21,387 bases of DNA from a virus: positions 1-21,387 of IMG/VR virus record IMGVR_UViG_3300015263_000542. One strand, 5' to 3'. Below, piece by piece: positions 13,502 through 19,544 of the stretch. Below the pieces are notes generated by a model, which worked only from the letters and a program-made list of their open reading frames with translations, was not told the DNA's origin and did not search any database. Position numbers and translations under genes: made by a program. Position 1 is the first letter of the stretch, and every line of letters begins with the position of its first letter.

Positions 13502-14056
13502 ATGGCCGATACCGAAAAGACCCCGAAAATGAGCATCACTGCCGAAGAAGACGGCAGCCTGACCTATACCTTCGCCCACGGCGAGAAGGTCAGCGTCAAG
13601 CTGGAGGACTTCAGCGACACGGTGCAGCGCCAATGTGCCCTGCTGGGTCTGCGGACGAAGCTGCGGAACTTCACGGCCGCCGAGAAGGATGAAGCGGGCC
13701 AGACGCTGACGTCGGAGGAAATGGCCAAAAAGCTGATGACCGGCCTGAATGCGCTGAAGTCCGGCGCTTGGCGGACGGTCTCGGATTCGAAGGGCGGGTC
13801 GACGACTGCCTTCCTCGAAGCTGCGATCATGTACCGCCGCGACAAGGCCACGTCGCAAGGTCTGGAATTCACCGAGACGCCCGAGCAAGTCGCCGCCGCG
13901 CTGGAGGCGCTGGACGAAGCCCAAATCAAGCAACTCAAGGCTTCGACCGGCTTCAAGCTGGCGCAGGCCAAGGTTGCCGCTGCCCGCGCTGCCGAACGGC
14001 TGCAAAAGCTGGCGGCGCAGGAAGGGGCCCCGGCCAGCGACGCGGCACCCTTCTAA
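13502..14056 (+). CDS. Conserved-looking early phage protein, function unknown
   Basis: The ATG at 13502 has GGAG 7 nt upstream and is the first start after the early promoter. The product has 184 residues. Its N-terminal part is beta-like (MSITAEEDGSLTYTFAHGEK), followed by helices (LEDFSDTVQRQCALLGLRTK), a Trp/Ser-rich middle (LKSGAWRTVSDSKGGSTTAF), and a long Ala/Gln/Lys helix or coiled coil (about residues 120-175). I recall similar proteins at the head of early regions of other proteobacterial phages but know no function. The coiled-coil end suggests it works as an oligomer. Leucine is coded mostly by CTG here, unlike the CTC-rich genes further right. Confidence 0.85.
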   Translation: MADTEKTPKMSITAEEDGSLTYTFAHGEKVSVKLEDFSDTVQRQCALLGLRTKLRNFTAAEKDEAGQTLTSEEMAKKLMTGLNALKSGAWRTVSDSKGGSTTAFLEAAIMYRRDKATSQGLEFTETPEQVAAALEALDEAQIKQLKASTGFKLAQAKVAAARAAERLQKLAAQEGAPASDAAPF

Positions 14057-14059
14057 CCC

Positions 14060-14133
14060 CAAGGGGCTCCGGCCCCTTGAGACCCTGCGGGGTCTCGCCA
14101 TAAGGGGAGGGGATTCGACATCCCCTTATGGCG
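14060..14133 (+). other. Three back-to-back RNA hairpins in an early leader/intergenic region
   Basis: Hairpin 1: arms 14060-14067 and 14072-14079 with loop TCCG. Hairpin 2: arms 14079-14085 and 14090-14096 with loop TGCG. Hairpin 3: 13-bp perfect arms 14096-14108 and 14121-14133 with a 12-nt loop. The first two loops are UNCG tetraloops closed by C-G, among the most stable known. Adjacent hairpins share a base, so there is no free spacer. No T-run follows any of them. The cluster lies between the stop at 14056 and the ribosome site at about 14150. Confidence 0.7.
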
Positions 14134-14161
14134 CAATCCCGCGCGTTTAGGAGAAACACCA

Positions 14162-14458
14162 ATGATTGGTGGCACCCTTGTTCTGGAGGACACGATCCTC
14201 CATTTCCAATTCGATAAGGAGGTCGGGTCTGTCGCTCTGACGGTCACCGATGCCCACTCAGGCACCAGCGGGTTTCAAATGGTCGATGGGAAGACCTTCG
14301 CCTGCGCTCTCGCCATCGCCTTGAATCCCGAAGGGGAGGCAGTCCCGATGCCCGCCACGGCTGAAGAATGGGAGGAATTGGCGGAAGCGGTCACGCCCCG
14401 CTTGCCCGAGGACCCGAACCCCAAGACCGGCCCGCGCATCCTGCGCTGGATCCCGTAA
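14162..14458 (+). CDS. Small early protein, function unknown
   Basis: The 98-residue product starts at ATG 14162 behind AGGAGA (7 nt upstream). It has beta-type segments at its start (GGTLVLEDTILHFQFDK, VGSVALTVTDAHSG) and a charged, Pro-rich C-terminus (TPRLPEDPNPKTGPRILRWIP). There are no cysteine clusters, membrane spans or catalytic motifs. The leading part looks like a short beta-barrel or sandwich. It stands between two hairpin elements in the first early unit and is probably translated well, given its ribosome site. I cannot assign a family. Confidence 0.78.
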   Translation: MIGGTLVLEDTILHFQFDKEVGSVALTVTDAHSGTSGFQMVDGKTFACALAIALNPEGEAVPMPATAEEWEELAEAVTPRLPEDPNPKTGPRILRWIP

Positions 14459-14465
14459 CTCGACC

Positions 14466-14482
14466 GGGGGGCTCCGGCCCCC
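14466..14482 (+). other. Stable hairpin after the 98-residue gene (UNCG tetraloop)
   Basis: GGGGGC (14467-14472), TCCG loop (14473-14476) and GCCCCC (14477-14482) form a 6-bp GC stem closed by C-G, followed by ATTCTAT. The T content after it is too low for a standard terminator. It could slow polymerase or protect the upstream message from 3' exonucleases. Confidence 0.6.
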
Positions 14483-14506
14483 ATTCTATCAGCCTTAGGA
14501 GCTATC

Positions 14507-14761
14507 ATGACCCTGTCGAACCCCACGCTGCGCCCCGAATCCATGTCTGAAGCGAGCGACGCGCATCGCGCAACCGAGGACGTCTACCGGATGGTGCGCG
14601 ACTCCGCCGGCCCGATGATCCGCGAAGCAGTCCGCAACCACTCCAGCGACGTGCTGATGATGGAAGACGTTCAAGCCATCTTTAAGCGTGTCAACCGAAT
14701 CCGAAACCTGACGGATCGGATCCATAAAGAGTTGGCAAACCCGCTCAAGCGGGAAGATTGA
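14507..14761 (+). CDS. Small helical early protein, function unknown
   Basis: The 84-residue product starts at ATG 14507 with TTAGGAG 6 nt upstream. It is almost wholly helical and charged (ATEDVYRMVRDSAGPMIREA, MMEDVQAIFKRVNRIRNLTD), with a Lys/Arg/Asp C-terminus and no cysteine or membrane span. It is the last gene of the first early unit, with a classic terminator 20 bp behind the stop. The form suits a small protein that binds a host factor or forms a helical bundle, but this is a guess and no family was recognised. Confidence 0.78.
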   Translation: MTLSNPTLRPESMSEASDAHRATEDVYRMVRDSAGPMIREAVRNHSSDVLMMEDVQAIFKRVNRIRNLTDRIHKELANPLKRED

Positions 14762-14780
14762 GCCCTTCAAAGTCCACTAC

Positions 14781-14799
14781 GCCCCTTCGGGGGCTTTTT
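14781..14799 (+). terminator. Rho-independent terminator of the first early unit
   Basis: GCCCC (14781-14785), TTCG tetraloop (14786-14789) and GGGGC (14790-14794) are followed by TTTTT (14795-14799). This is a textbook intrinsic terminator, 20 bp after the stop at 14761. Confidence 0.92.
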
Positions 14800-15112
14800 G
14801 CGTTTGGGGCTCCGAGGGGCCCGGACGTAGTTGTAACAAGCGAGCCTCTAGATCGCCTCAGGAGCGCCCGGCCGGGCATCGGGCTATCTCGGCATGGCCC
14901 GGCCTCCGATCGGCCCGCCTGCGCCCGGCTAGCCCCCTCCGCGACCCCTTCCCTGCATGGCCCGGCTGGCTTGAAAGCGCGGGCGGGCGCACCCGGGCAC
15001 GCGTAGCAGGATCCATGCCAGAAGGCTAAGGGTTTCCCCCAATTCCCTATCCCCCCTAACCCGCCTATACTGGCCCTTCCACATCCTCGTCCTCACAACC
15101 CTTGCCACCCAC
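14800..15112. other. Intergenic region before the second early unit
   Basis: About 310 bp without a convincing gene. It contains the 12-bp palindrome GCCCGGCCGGGC (14866-14877), two direct copies of GCATGGCCCGGC (14892-14903 and 14955-14966), one CCCTAT hexamer (15045-15050) and a -10-like TATACT (15066-15071) without a good -35 at 17 bp (TTCCCT at 15043-15048). Open frames here are short and lack ribosome sites. A start for the second unit is expected here because a strong terminator precedes it. Confidence 0.55.
15043..15071 (+). promoter_or_regulatory. Weak candidate promoter of the second early unit
   Basis: TATACT (15066-15071) matches the -10 consensus in five of six bases. TTCCCT at the proper 17-bp distance matches -35 poorly and overlaps a CCCTAT hexamer of the kind clustered in the main control region. 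If used, the start would be near 15078. Dependence on an activator or phage-coded factor would explain the poor -35. Confidence 0.35.
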
Positions 15113-15460
15113 ATGCCTGCATCCAAAGACCTCGCGGCGCAACCTGCCGCGTATTTCAAACTCCTGAGTGCGTTCAACGACGGCACGCTCCGGGAGCATA
15201 CGATCCCAACCCCGCAAGTGGGCCGACTGGCCTATGAGCTGAACAACTTCCTGAAGGTTGTTCGTGAGTCCAGCCATCCGCACGCCTCGCTTGCCGCGAC
15301 CCTGCTCGTCCGCCGCGACAAGATGAACGGGCAGGTCATCATCCAATTCCGCGATTCCACGGATCAGGCCACGGCCGTGAACGAATCCCTGCGGGCAATC
15401 ATCCCCACCGCCGACGACGAATCGGCATTTATCGACCTCCTGAATAGGAAAGCACAATGA
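15113..15460 (+). CDS. Early protein, function unknown
   Basis: The 115-residue product begins at ATG 15113. No Shine-Dalgarno sequence is seen in the C-rich leader, which is odd for the first gene of a unit, so a different start or start mechanism cannot be excluded. The protein is mixed helical and beta (AAYFKLLSAFNDGTLREHTI, LAYELNNFLKVVRES, GQVIIQFRDSTDQATAV), without cysteine clusters or membrane span. Its stop overlaps the next start by 4 bp (ATGA). No family recognised. Position at the front of the second unit suits a host-takeover role, but nothing in the sequence proves this. Confidence 0.7.
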   Translation: MPASKDLAAQPAAYFKLLSAFNDGTLREHTIPTPQVGRLAYELNNFLKVVRESSHPHASLAATLLVRRDKMNGQVIIQFRDSTDQATAVNESLRAIIPTADDESAFIDLLNRKAQ

Positions 15461-16065
15461 GACCCTTCCAAGAAGTGGTGCAGGCCCGGCTCGACCGGCT
15501 GATTGAAATGCTTTATGGAGTGGATGCTAGCAGCTATCGGCACGATGATGCTACCAGACGCGTCTTCGAGGCAGCCGCCAGTCTCGTCGGATGTTCCCCG
15601 ACCGCTCTCGAATGCCTGCAAGCGCTCGCACGGCAAACACCCCTCATCACTAGCGGCATTTCCCTCTGGGCAGTGACCCGGCGCAATCCCCGCTGGCCCG
15701 GGGAACCTCAGATGCCGGTCACGCCTGTAATCGAGGACCTCTGCGCGAACCTCGCCAACCCGCAGCCGCTGATCGACTTCGGCCCCTTCTTCTCCTCATG
15801 GGACATCCTTTTCTCACTCGACGACTCGGGTGAAGACGACACCGATCGCTGGATCGGCCACTTCCTCGGGCAACTCCCCGACACGTGGCAAAAGCCGGAT
15901 GTCAAGCAACGCCTTGTCTCCGGCATCGCAATGGCGTCGATCATGGGCACCCACCGCATGCACTCCCTTTTCTTCCAACTTGTGAAGCAGACGGAGAATC
16001 GGCGCCACGCCCTCGACAATGCCGTCAACCTCGCACTAGCCCCAACTCAAGGCGGAGTCAACTAA
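15457..16065 (+). CDS. Early protein, function unknown
   Basis: The 202-residue product starts at ATG 15457, inside the stop of the previous gene, so it is probably translated by coupling. It is mostly helical: FQEVVQARLDRLIEMLYGVD, VFEAAASLVGCSPTALECLQ and a long C-terminal helical region (KQRLVSGIAMASIMGTHRMH, FFQLVKQTENRRHALDNAVN). The centre is acidic (SLDDSGEDDTDRW). There are no enzyme motifs or membrane spans that I can name. It is one of a run of small unknown genes between 15113 and 17683, in the place where phages often carry host-interaction proteins. Confidence 0.75.
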   Translation: MRPFQEVVQARLDRLIEMLYGVDASSYRHDDATRRVFEAAASLVGCSPTALECLQALARQTPLITSGISLWAVTRRNPRWPGEPQMPVTPVIEDLCANLANPQPLIDFGPFFSSWDILFSLDDSGEDDTDRWIGHFLGQLPDTWQKPDVKQRLVSGIAMASIMGTHRMHSLFFQLVKQTENRRHALDNAVNLALAPTQGGVN

Positions 16066-16066
16066 C

Positions 16067-16444
16067 ATGCTCGCATCCTTCGCCGATATGATCGCGGCCG
16101 ACGCTGCCGCCGAGAAGTCCCGGCCAGCCGCCGAACCTTACCTCGTCTCCACCTGGACCGACGGCGGCTACATGGCCCGGATTGTCATCACCGCCTGCGC
16201 TTGCGGCCAACGCTCCAAGCACCTCGACGGTCTGTTCCACATCGACATCGACAAGCGCACCGGCGGCCGACGTCTCACCACTCTCGGGCGCAATCCACAA
16301 TTCCCTCCGGGCGAACATACCGCCGAGTACGTCACCATCGACACATCCTGGTGCGCCCACTGCATCCCCGACCTCGGCTTCTCGAAGGCAGTCCACCTCA
16401 CCGAGCGCCAGCAACCCTACTCTCTCACCATCCGGGAGGAGTGA
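16067..16444 (+). CDS. Small protein with a possible zinc site, function unknown
   Basis: The product has 125 residues and begins at ATG 16067, with GGAG 9 nt upstream. Two cysteine pairs, C44/C46 (ACACGQ) and C96/C99 (WCAHC), are about 50 residues apart and could bind one zinc ion. The part between them is beta-like with basic residues (DKRTGGRRLTTLGRNPQF). The C-x-C spacing of the first pair is not the usual CxxC, so the zinc site is tentative. Its TGA overlaps the next ATG by one base. Confidence 0.72.
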   Translation: MLASFADMIAADAAAEKSRPAAEPYLVSTWTDGGYMARIVITACACGQRSKHLDGLFHIDIDKRTGGRRLTTLGRNPQFPPGEHTAEYVTIDTSWCAHCIPDLGFSKAVHLTERQQPYSLTIREE

Positions 16445-16908
16445 TGCACAACCTCCACGCCGCTCCCGACGACTCACCAGAGTACACCCTCTACGCCATC
16501 CTGCGGTACATCGACCTCAACGGCCCGATCCGTTACTCCGCCGGCATCTGCGATAACGTCGAAGACCTAAACGACAGCCTATTCGATCCGATCGAGAATG
16601 GAGACGAAAGCAGCTACAAAGTCAGCAGCATCTTTAACAAGTACCTGGCCTTCTCTGCCAACTCCTGGCCCGAGCACTCTGGCCATCTCTCTTACCCCAT
16701 CCCATCGCCCGATCCCAGCCTCAGCCCCCACGAAGCGTACAACGAATACGACAAGTGGGAAGTCTTCACCCCCTATGGCGACTCCCGTCGCCGCTACATC
16801 GAGCACCTGCTATGCCTACTCGAAAGGGACTACCCCTCACTCAAATCGCAGTACGAATCCCGATCGAACTCAAGGACGCCATCGACGCAGCCGTCGCCAA
16901 CCGCCTGA
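16444..16908 (+). CDS. Early protein with an ICDNV motif, function unknown
   Basis: The start chosen is ATG 16444, with GGGAGGA directly upstream. The same frame is open back to about 16201, but that part lies over the zinc-site gene and is His/Arg/Pro-rich, a sign of a shadow frame. The 154-residue product contains PIRYSAGICDNVEDLNDSLF near residue 30-50, a short GIC-N type motif that recurs, as I recall, in unnamed phage proteins. Trp/Tyr-rich stretches and a C-terminal helix (RRRYIEHLLCLLERDY) follow, then a Ser/Pro-rich tail that overlaps the next gene by about 97 bp. Confidence 0.7.
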   Translation: MHNLHAAPDDSPEYTLYAILRYIDLNGPIRYSAGICDNVEDLNDSLFDPIENGDESSYKVSSIFNKYLAFSANSWPEHSGHLSYPIPSPDPSLSPHEAYNEYDKWEVFTPYGDSRRRYIEHLLCLLERDYPSLKSQYESRSNSRTPSTQPSPTA

Positions 16909-17024
16909 CGAACATCATCGACCGGGGCGCCCTGCAAACCTTCATGATTTCCGCCATTAAGCGTGAACTCGAAGCCCGAGGCCGCCCCACCGCCGTCTAC
17001 CACCAACCCCCGGAGAACTTCTAA
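16812..17024 (+). CDS. Ribbon-helix-helix-like small protein, possible DNA-binding regulator
   Basis: The start is taken as ATG 16812, which gives 70 residues beginning MPTRKGLPLTQIAVRIPIEL. An upstream ATG at 16755 would add a Pro/Arg-rich stretch lying inside the previous gene. The segment LTQIAVRIPIELKDAIDAAV is like the beta strand and first helix of Arc/CopG-type proteins, and TFMISAIKRELEARG like the second helix. Such proteins bind DNA as dimers and regulate transcription, which would suit the palindromes in the control region. The middle (NRLTNIIDRGALQ) is longer than the usual turn, so the fold is likely but not certain. No strong ribosome site is seen and translation may be coupled. 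Confidence 0.66.
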   Translation: MPTRKGLPLTQIAVRIPIELKDAIDAAVANRLTNIIDRGALQTFMISAIKRELEARGRPTAVYHQPPENF

Positions 17025-17276
17025 GTGGCAGAATCCACCCCGCAAGGCGAGCCGACCGCCTTCATTCCCCTTCAACCCCACGAAATCGAACTCCTCCGTA
17101 TGAAAGAGGCTCGCGGGGAACTCACCATCGAGGAATGCGCCGCACTGGTGAAAACCATCCGGGCGAACCTCGGCAACAAGTCCGCCGCCCTCGCGGCGAC
17201 ACCTCGCGGGAAGGCTTCCCGTGTCACCACCCCGAAGGCCAAAGAAGACGCCAACGGGAATGTCGACTTCTTCTGA
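17025..17276 (+). CDS. Small early protein, function unknown
   Basis: Start is GTG 17025, next to the stop of the previous gene, with GGAG 9 nt upstream. The 83-residue product has one amphipathic helical hairpin (PHEIELLRMKEARGELTIEE, CAALVKTIRANLG) and a basic, flexible C-terminus ending in NVDFF. The helical part with EARGELTIEE resembles short phage proteins I have seen, none with a known function. It has no cysteine pair and no membrane span. The aromatic C-terminal end after a Lys/Thr/Ala linker could be a binding tail, which is inference only. Confidence 0.68.
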   Translation: MAESTPQGEPTAFIPLQPHEIELLRMKEARGELTIEECAALVKTIRANLGNKSAALAATPRGKASRVTTPKAKEDANGNVDFF

Positions 17277-17284
17277 CCCACAGC

Positions 17285-17683
17285 ATGAAACTCCAACGCC
17301 TGACCCACAAAGACCTTGACGCGCTCAAGAATACCTACTCTTTCGAGTACCTCGCCACCAGCGACAGCACCAGCACCCTCAAGGAAATCCACATCCCCCT
17401 CATGCCGCTGAAGCAGGGGACGCCGCCACTGGTCCTCCGCGTCGAAATCGAGAGCTACTCCATGTACGCCTACCGGGCCGCCCCGCCGGACCCGGTCCAC
17501 TTCTTCTGGGTCACCCACCCCGACTTCCCGCCCCGGAAGGTCGAATCCACCGATCTCTCCGAACTCGGTCGGCAGCGGGACAAGATCATCGACGGCATCA
17601 ACGAAAACGAGGACAACCGCACCCGGGTCTCCGAAATCGACAGCGACCACATCGTCCAAGCTGATCCGCCCACCCCCTTCTAA
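17285..17683 (+). CDS. Small early protein, function unknown
   Basis: The ATG at 17285 gives 132 residues. The frame is open back to 17135, but the extension lies over the previous gene. The product has a helical start (MKLQRLTHKDLDALKNTYSF), beta-type segments (KEIHIPLMPLKQ, PLVLRVEIESYSMYAYR, HFFWVTHPDFPP) and a charged end. It is aromatic-rich in its core and has no cysteines, suggesting a compact cytoplasmic domain. No clear ribosome site precedes it, only the 8-bp gap to the previous stop. No family recognised. Confidence 0.68.
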   Translation: MKLQRLTHKDLDALKNTYSFEYLATSDSTSTLKEIHIPLMPLKQGTPPLVLRVEIESYSMYAYRAAPPDPVHFFWVTHPDFPPRKVESTDLSELGRQRDKIIDGINENEDNRTRVSEIDSDHIVQADPPTPF

Positions 17684-17709
17684 CCCCTCACCACATCAGG
17701 AGAATTCCT

Positions 17710-18051
17710 ATGCGTATGCCCCGCGCCCTTACCATCTTCCTCGGCGCCGAACTCCAAGCGCGCTTCACTGAATCAGGTCTCTCTGACGCCGACTTCGCCA
17801 GGGATATCGCCACCCACCCGAAATGCCCGCCGCTCCCGGCCGGCTTCGAACTGACGGCGAACCACGTCGGCTCCCTGCGCCGCGACCTCCGCATCCCGGC
17901 GAACAACACAAGCAACGCCCGGGCAGCGGCTGCCGCCGAGCAACTGGCCCGCTACGAAGCCACCATCAAGGAACTGATCCAAAAGGTCACCCGCCTTGAG
18001 GCCGCCGTCGAAATGCTCAAGGCGCTGCCAGCCAACCGGGGCAGAGGCTGA
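17710..18051 (+). CDS. Helix-turn-helix-like protein with C-terminal coiled coil
   Basis: The start at 17710 is well supported: AGGAGA lies 6 nt upstream (ATG 17716 is a second in-frame option). The 113-residue product has a first part (about residues 10-65) with SDADFARDIATH and FELTANHVGSLRRDLRI. The pattern, a helix, a turn with a Pro-rich insert, then ANHVGSLRRDL, looks like a recognition helix of phage winged or helix-turn-helix domains. Residues about 70-105 form an Ala/Glu/Leu coiled coil (AAAAAEQLARYEATIKELIQ). It may be a dimeric DNA-binding regulator of the phage, or bind host chromatin. Function unproven. Confidence 0.7.
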   Translation: MRMPRALTIFLGAELQARFTESGLSDADFARDIATHPKCPPLPAGFELTANHVGSLRRDLRIPANNTSNARAAAAAEQLARYEATIKELIQKVTRLEAAVEMLKALPANRGRG

Positions 18052-18055
18052 CCCC

Positions 18056-18637
18056 ATGCCCGGGGGCCTTCACCTCGGACGGGCCGACGGCTTCGCCGGC
18101 CGTTGGCCCAAATTTGACAACCGGGAATATCTCACCGGCTACTACCAAGGATTTGAGGACTACCAATCATGCAGCTATCCTATGGACGTCAACTGCCCGA
18201 GTCAGAGGACGACTACCTCGAACTCAAGCGACAGAACCGGGTCAAGCACATCAAGTGTGTCGACTGCTCCGCCCCCTTCGACAACGGAAACACCCACACC
18301 GAGGCCGGCTGGCGAGACACCCAAATCACCGGCTTCTGTGAAGCCTGCACAGACGCCCTCTTTCAAGAAGACAACGAAGAAGACGACGACCCCGACTTCG
18401 ACGCAATGGACTAACTCCCTGGGGGTGGACTACGCCGTCCTGCTAGCAATCTCAAAGGCGGATGGCGACATCCTCTATCGCTTCGGCCGCTGCGTAGCCC
18501 ACCTCCACCCCTTCACCCACTCTCTACTCGAACCCTCCGTCCCAACCAACGACCCCGCCATCCTCGGCCCCTACTTCCACCTCCTATCCCTAGTCATCAA
18601 AGATGAAGCTCGATCCCGCACTCGGCCCGCGTCCTGA
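18056..18637 (+). CDS. Doubtful overlapping frame: short conserved-looking N-terminus, then low-complexity
   Basis: An ATG at 18056 with AGAGG 8 nt upstream opens a 193-residue frame. Residues 1-40 (GRADGFAGRWPKFD, EYLTGYYQGFEDYQ) look like a real small phage domain. The next 80 residues are Ser/Thr/Pro-rich because they lie over the zinc-ribbon gene (18169-18414) in another frame. After 18414 the frame is again amino-acid rich (DYAVLLAISKADGDILYRF and on) and fills the gap to the nuclease gene. Either the whole is one gene with an embedded gene, or a second small gene starts at GTG 18425 (70 residues) and the first ends its useful part early. I cannot decide between them. Confidence 0.4.
   Translation: MPGGLHLGRADGFAGRWPKFDNREYLTGYYQGFEDYQSCSYPMDVNCPSQRTTTSNSSDRTGSSTSSVSTAPPPSTTETPTPRPAGETPKSPASVKPAQTPSFKKTTKKTTTPTSTQWTNSLGVDYAVLLAISKADGDILYRFGRCVAHLHPFTHSLLEPSVPTNDPAILGPYFHLLSLVIKDEARSRTRPAS
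18169..18414 (+). CDS. Small zinc-ribbon protein, phage CxxC type
   Basis: The 81-residue product has CxxC pairs C30/C33 (KCVDC) and C57/C60 (FCEAC), separated by NTHTEAGWRDTQITG. The TEAGWR-T-I-GFCE pattern is one I recall from small zinc-ribbon proteins common in proteobacterial phages, of unknown function. The C-terminus is very acidic (EDNEEDDDPDFDAMD), which may imitate DNA or bind a basic partner, as inference. GAGGA lies 9 nt before the ATG. The gene sits inside a longer frame in another phase (18056-18637). The cysteine pattern makes this the more certain of the two. Confidence 0.83.
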   Translation: MQLSYGRQLPESEDDYLELKRQNRVKHIKCVDCSAPFDNGNTHTEAGWRDTQITGFCEACTDALFQEDNEEDDDPDFDAMD

Positions 18638-19544
18638 CTTCCCCCTCTGCTGGGACAACACGATGCGCACCTCCTTCATTTCCTGCCCCCAGAAATGGGC
18701 GTGGGAATTCCTCTATCACTACAAGCCCACTCTCCCGAGCGTCCACCTGCACGCCGGCCAAGCCTGGGCCAAGGGTCTCGAAGTCACCCGCACCGCCTAC
18801 TACTGCGAGGGCAAGGACCCCGAGGACGCCCTTTCCATGGGCATCCAAGCGATGTTCAAAGCCTACGGCACCTTCGAGTGCCCACCCCATATCGCCAAGG
18901 ACCCCGGACGCCTCGCCGAAGCGATGGTCTACTACTTCACCAAGTACCCCCTCGCCACCGATGACTGCAAGCCCTACATCGGCAAAAATGGCCCGATGAT
19001 TGAGTTCTCCTTCGCCCTTCCACTAGACATAGACCTCCGGCACCCCATCACTGGCGAGCCGATCATCTACACCGGCCGGACGGACATGATCGCCATCATG
19101 GGCAACTCTGCAATCTCCGTCTTCGACGATAAAACCACCTCCCAACTAGGCGCCAGTTGGGCCCAGCAATGGGACATGCGCAGCCAATTCACCGGCTACG
19201 TCTGGGCCTGTCGGGAATACGGCATCCCGGTGAAACAAGTCGTCGCCCGGGGCATCGCACTCCTGAAGGAGAAGTTCAACACCTCCCAGGCCATTTCCTT
19301 CCGACCTGAGTTCCGCCTCGACCGCTGGCGCGAGCAGGTCGTCCGTGACATCCGCCGGGCCATCACCTCCTGGGAGGAGGGCTACTTCGACACCAACGAA
19401 GCCGACGAGTGCTCCAGCTACGGCGGGTGCATGTTCAAGTCTCCTTGCCAAGCCGTCGAGCCCGAGCCCTGGCTCCGCGTCAATTTCGCCAAGCGGATCT
19501 GGGACCCGCTGGCCCGGACTGAAACCGAAGTGAGGCCGGAATGA
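18603..19544 (+). CDS. PD-(D/E)XK nuclease of the Cas4/RecB type with probable Fe-S cluster
   Basis: The 313-residue product has the motifs of RecB/Cas4-family exonucleases. An N-terminal C28 lies in ISCPQKW. The active-site region is GRTD (Asp161) followed by DDK (Asp175, Lys177), and motif IV is Q195-x3-Y199 in SQFTGY. Near the end are C270, C276 and C282 (ECSSYGGCMFKSPC), which with C28 give the four ligands of a 4Fe-4S cluster as in Cas4 and AddB. Length exceeds typical Cas4 (about 200). It probably acts in phage replication, recombination or degradation of host DNA. No cas genes are near, so a CRISPR role is not indicated. Start is ATG 18603, without a clear ribosome site. Confidence 0.88.
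   Translation: MKLDPALGPRPDFPLCWDNTMRTSFISCPQKWAWEFLYHYKPTLPSVHLHAGQAWAKGLEVTRTAYYCEGKDPEDALSMGIQAMFKAYGTFECPPHIAKDPGRLAEAMVYYFTKYPLATDDCKPYIGKNGPMIEFSFALPLDIDLRHPITGEPIIYTGRTDMIAIMGNSAISVFDDKTTSQLGASWAQQWDMRSQFTGYVWACREYGIPVKQVVARGIALLKEKFNTSQAISFRPEFRLDRWREQVVRDIRRAITSWEEGYFDTNEADECSSYGGCMFKSPCQAVEPEPWLRVNFAKRIWDPLARTETEVRPE

Noticed and set aside
14758-15006. Frame of 82 codons after the first early terminator
   Set aside because: It runs through the terminator and palindromes and has an Arg/Pro/Ala-rich composition with no ribosome site.
16201-16443. Upstream extension of the gene at 16444
   Set aside because: It overlaps the zinc-site gene and is His/Arg/Pro-rich. ATG 16444 has GGGAGGA directly before it.
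17135-17284. Upstream extension of the gene at 17285
   Set aside because: It lies wholly over the gene at 17025-17276 and has Arg/Gly-rich shadow composition.
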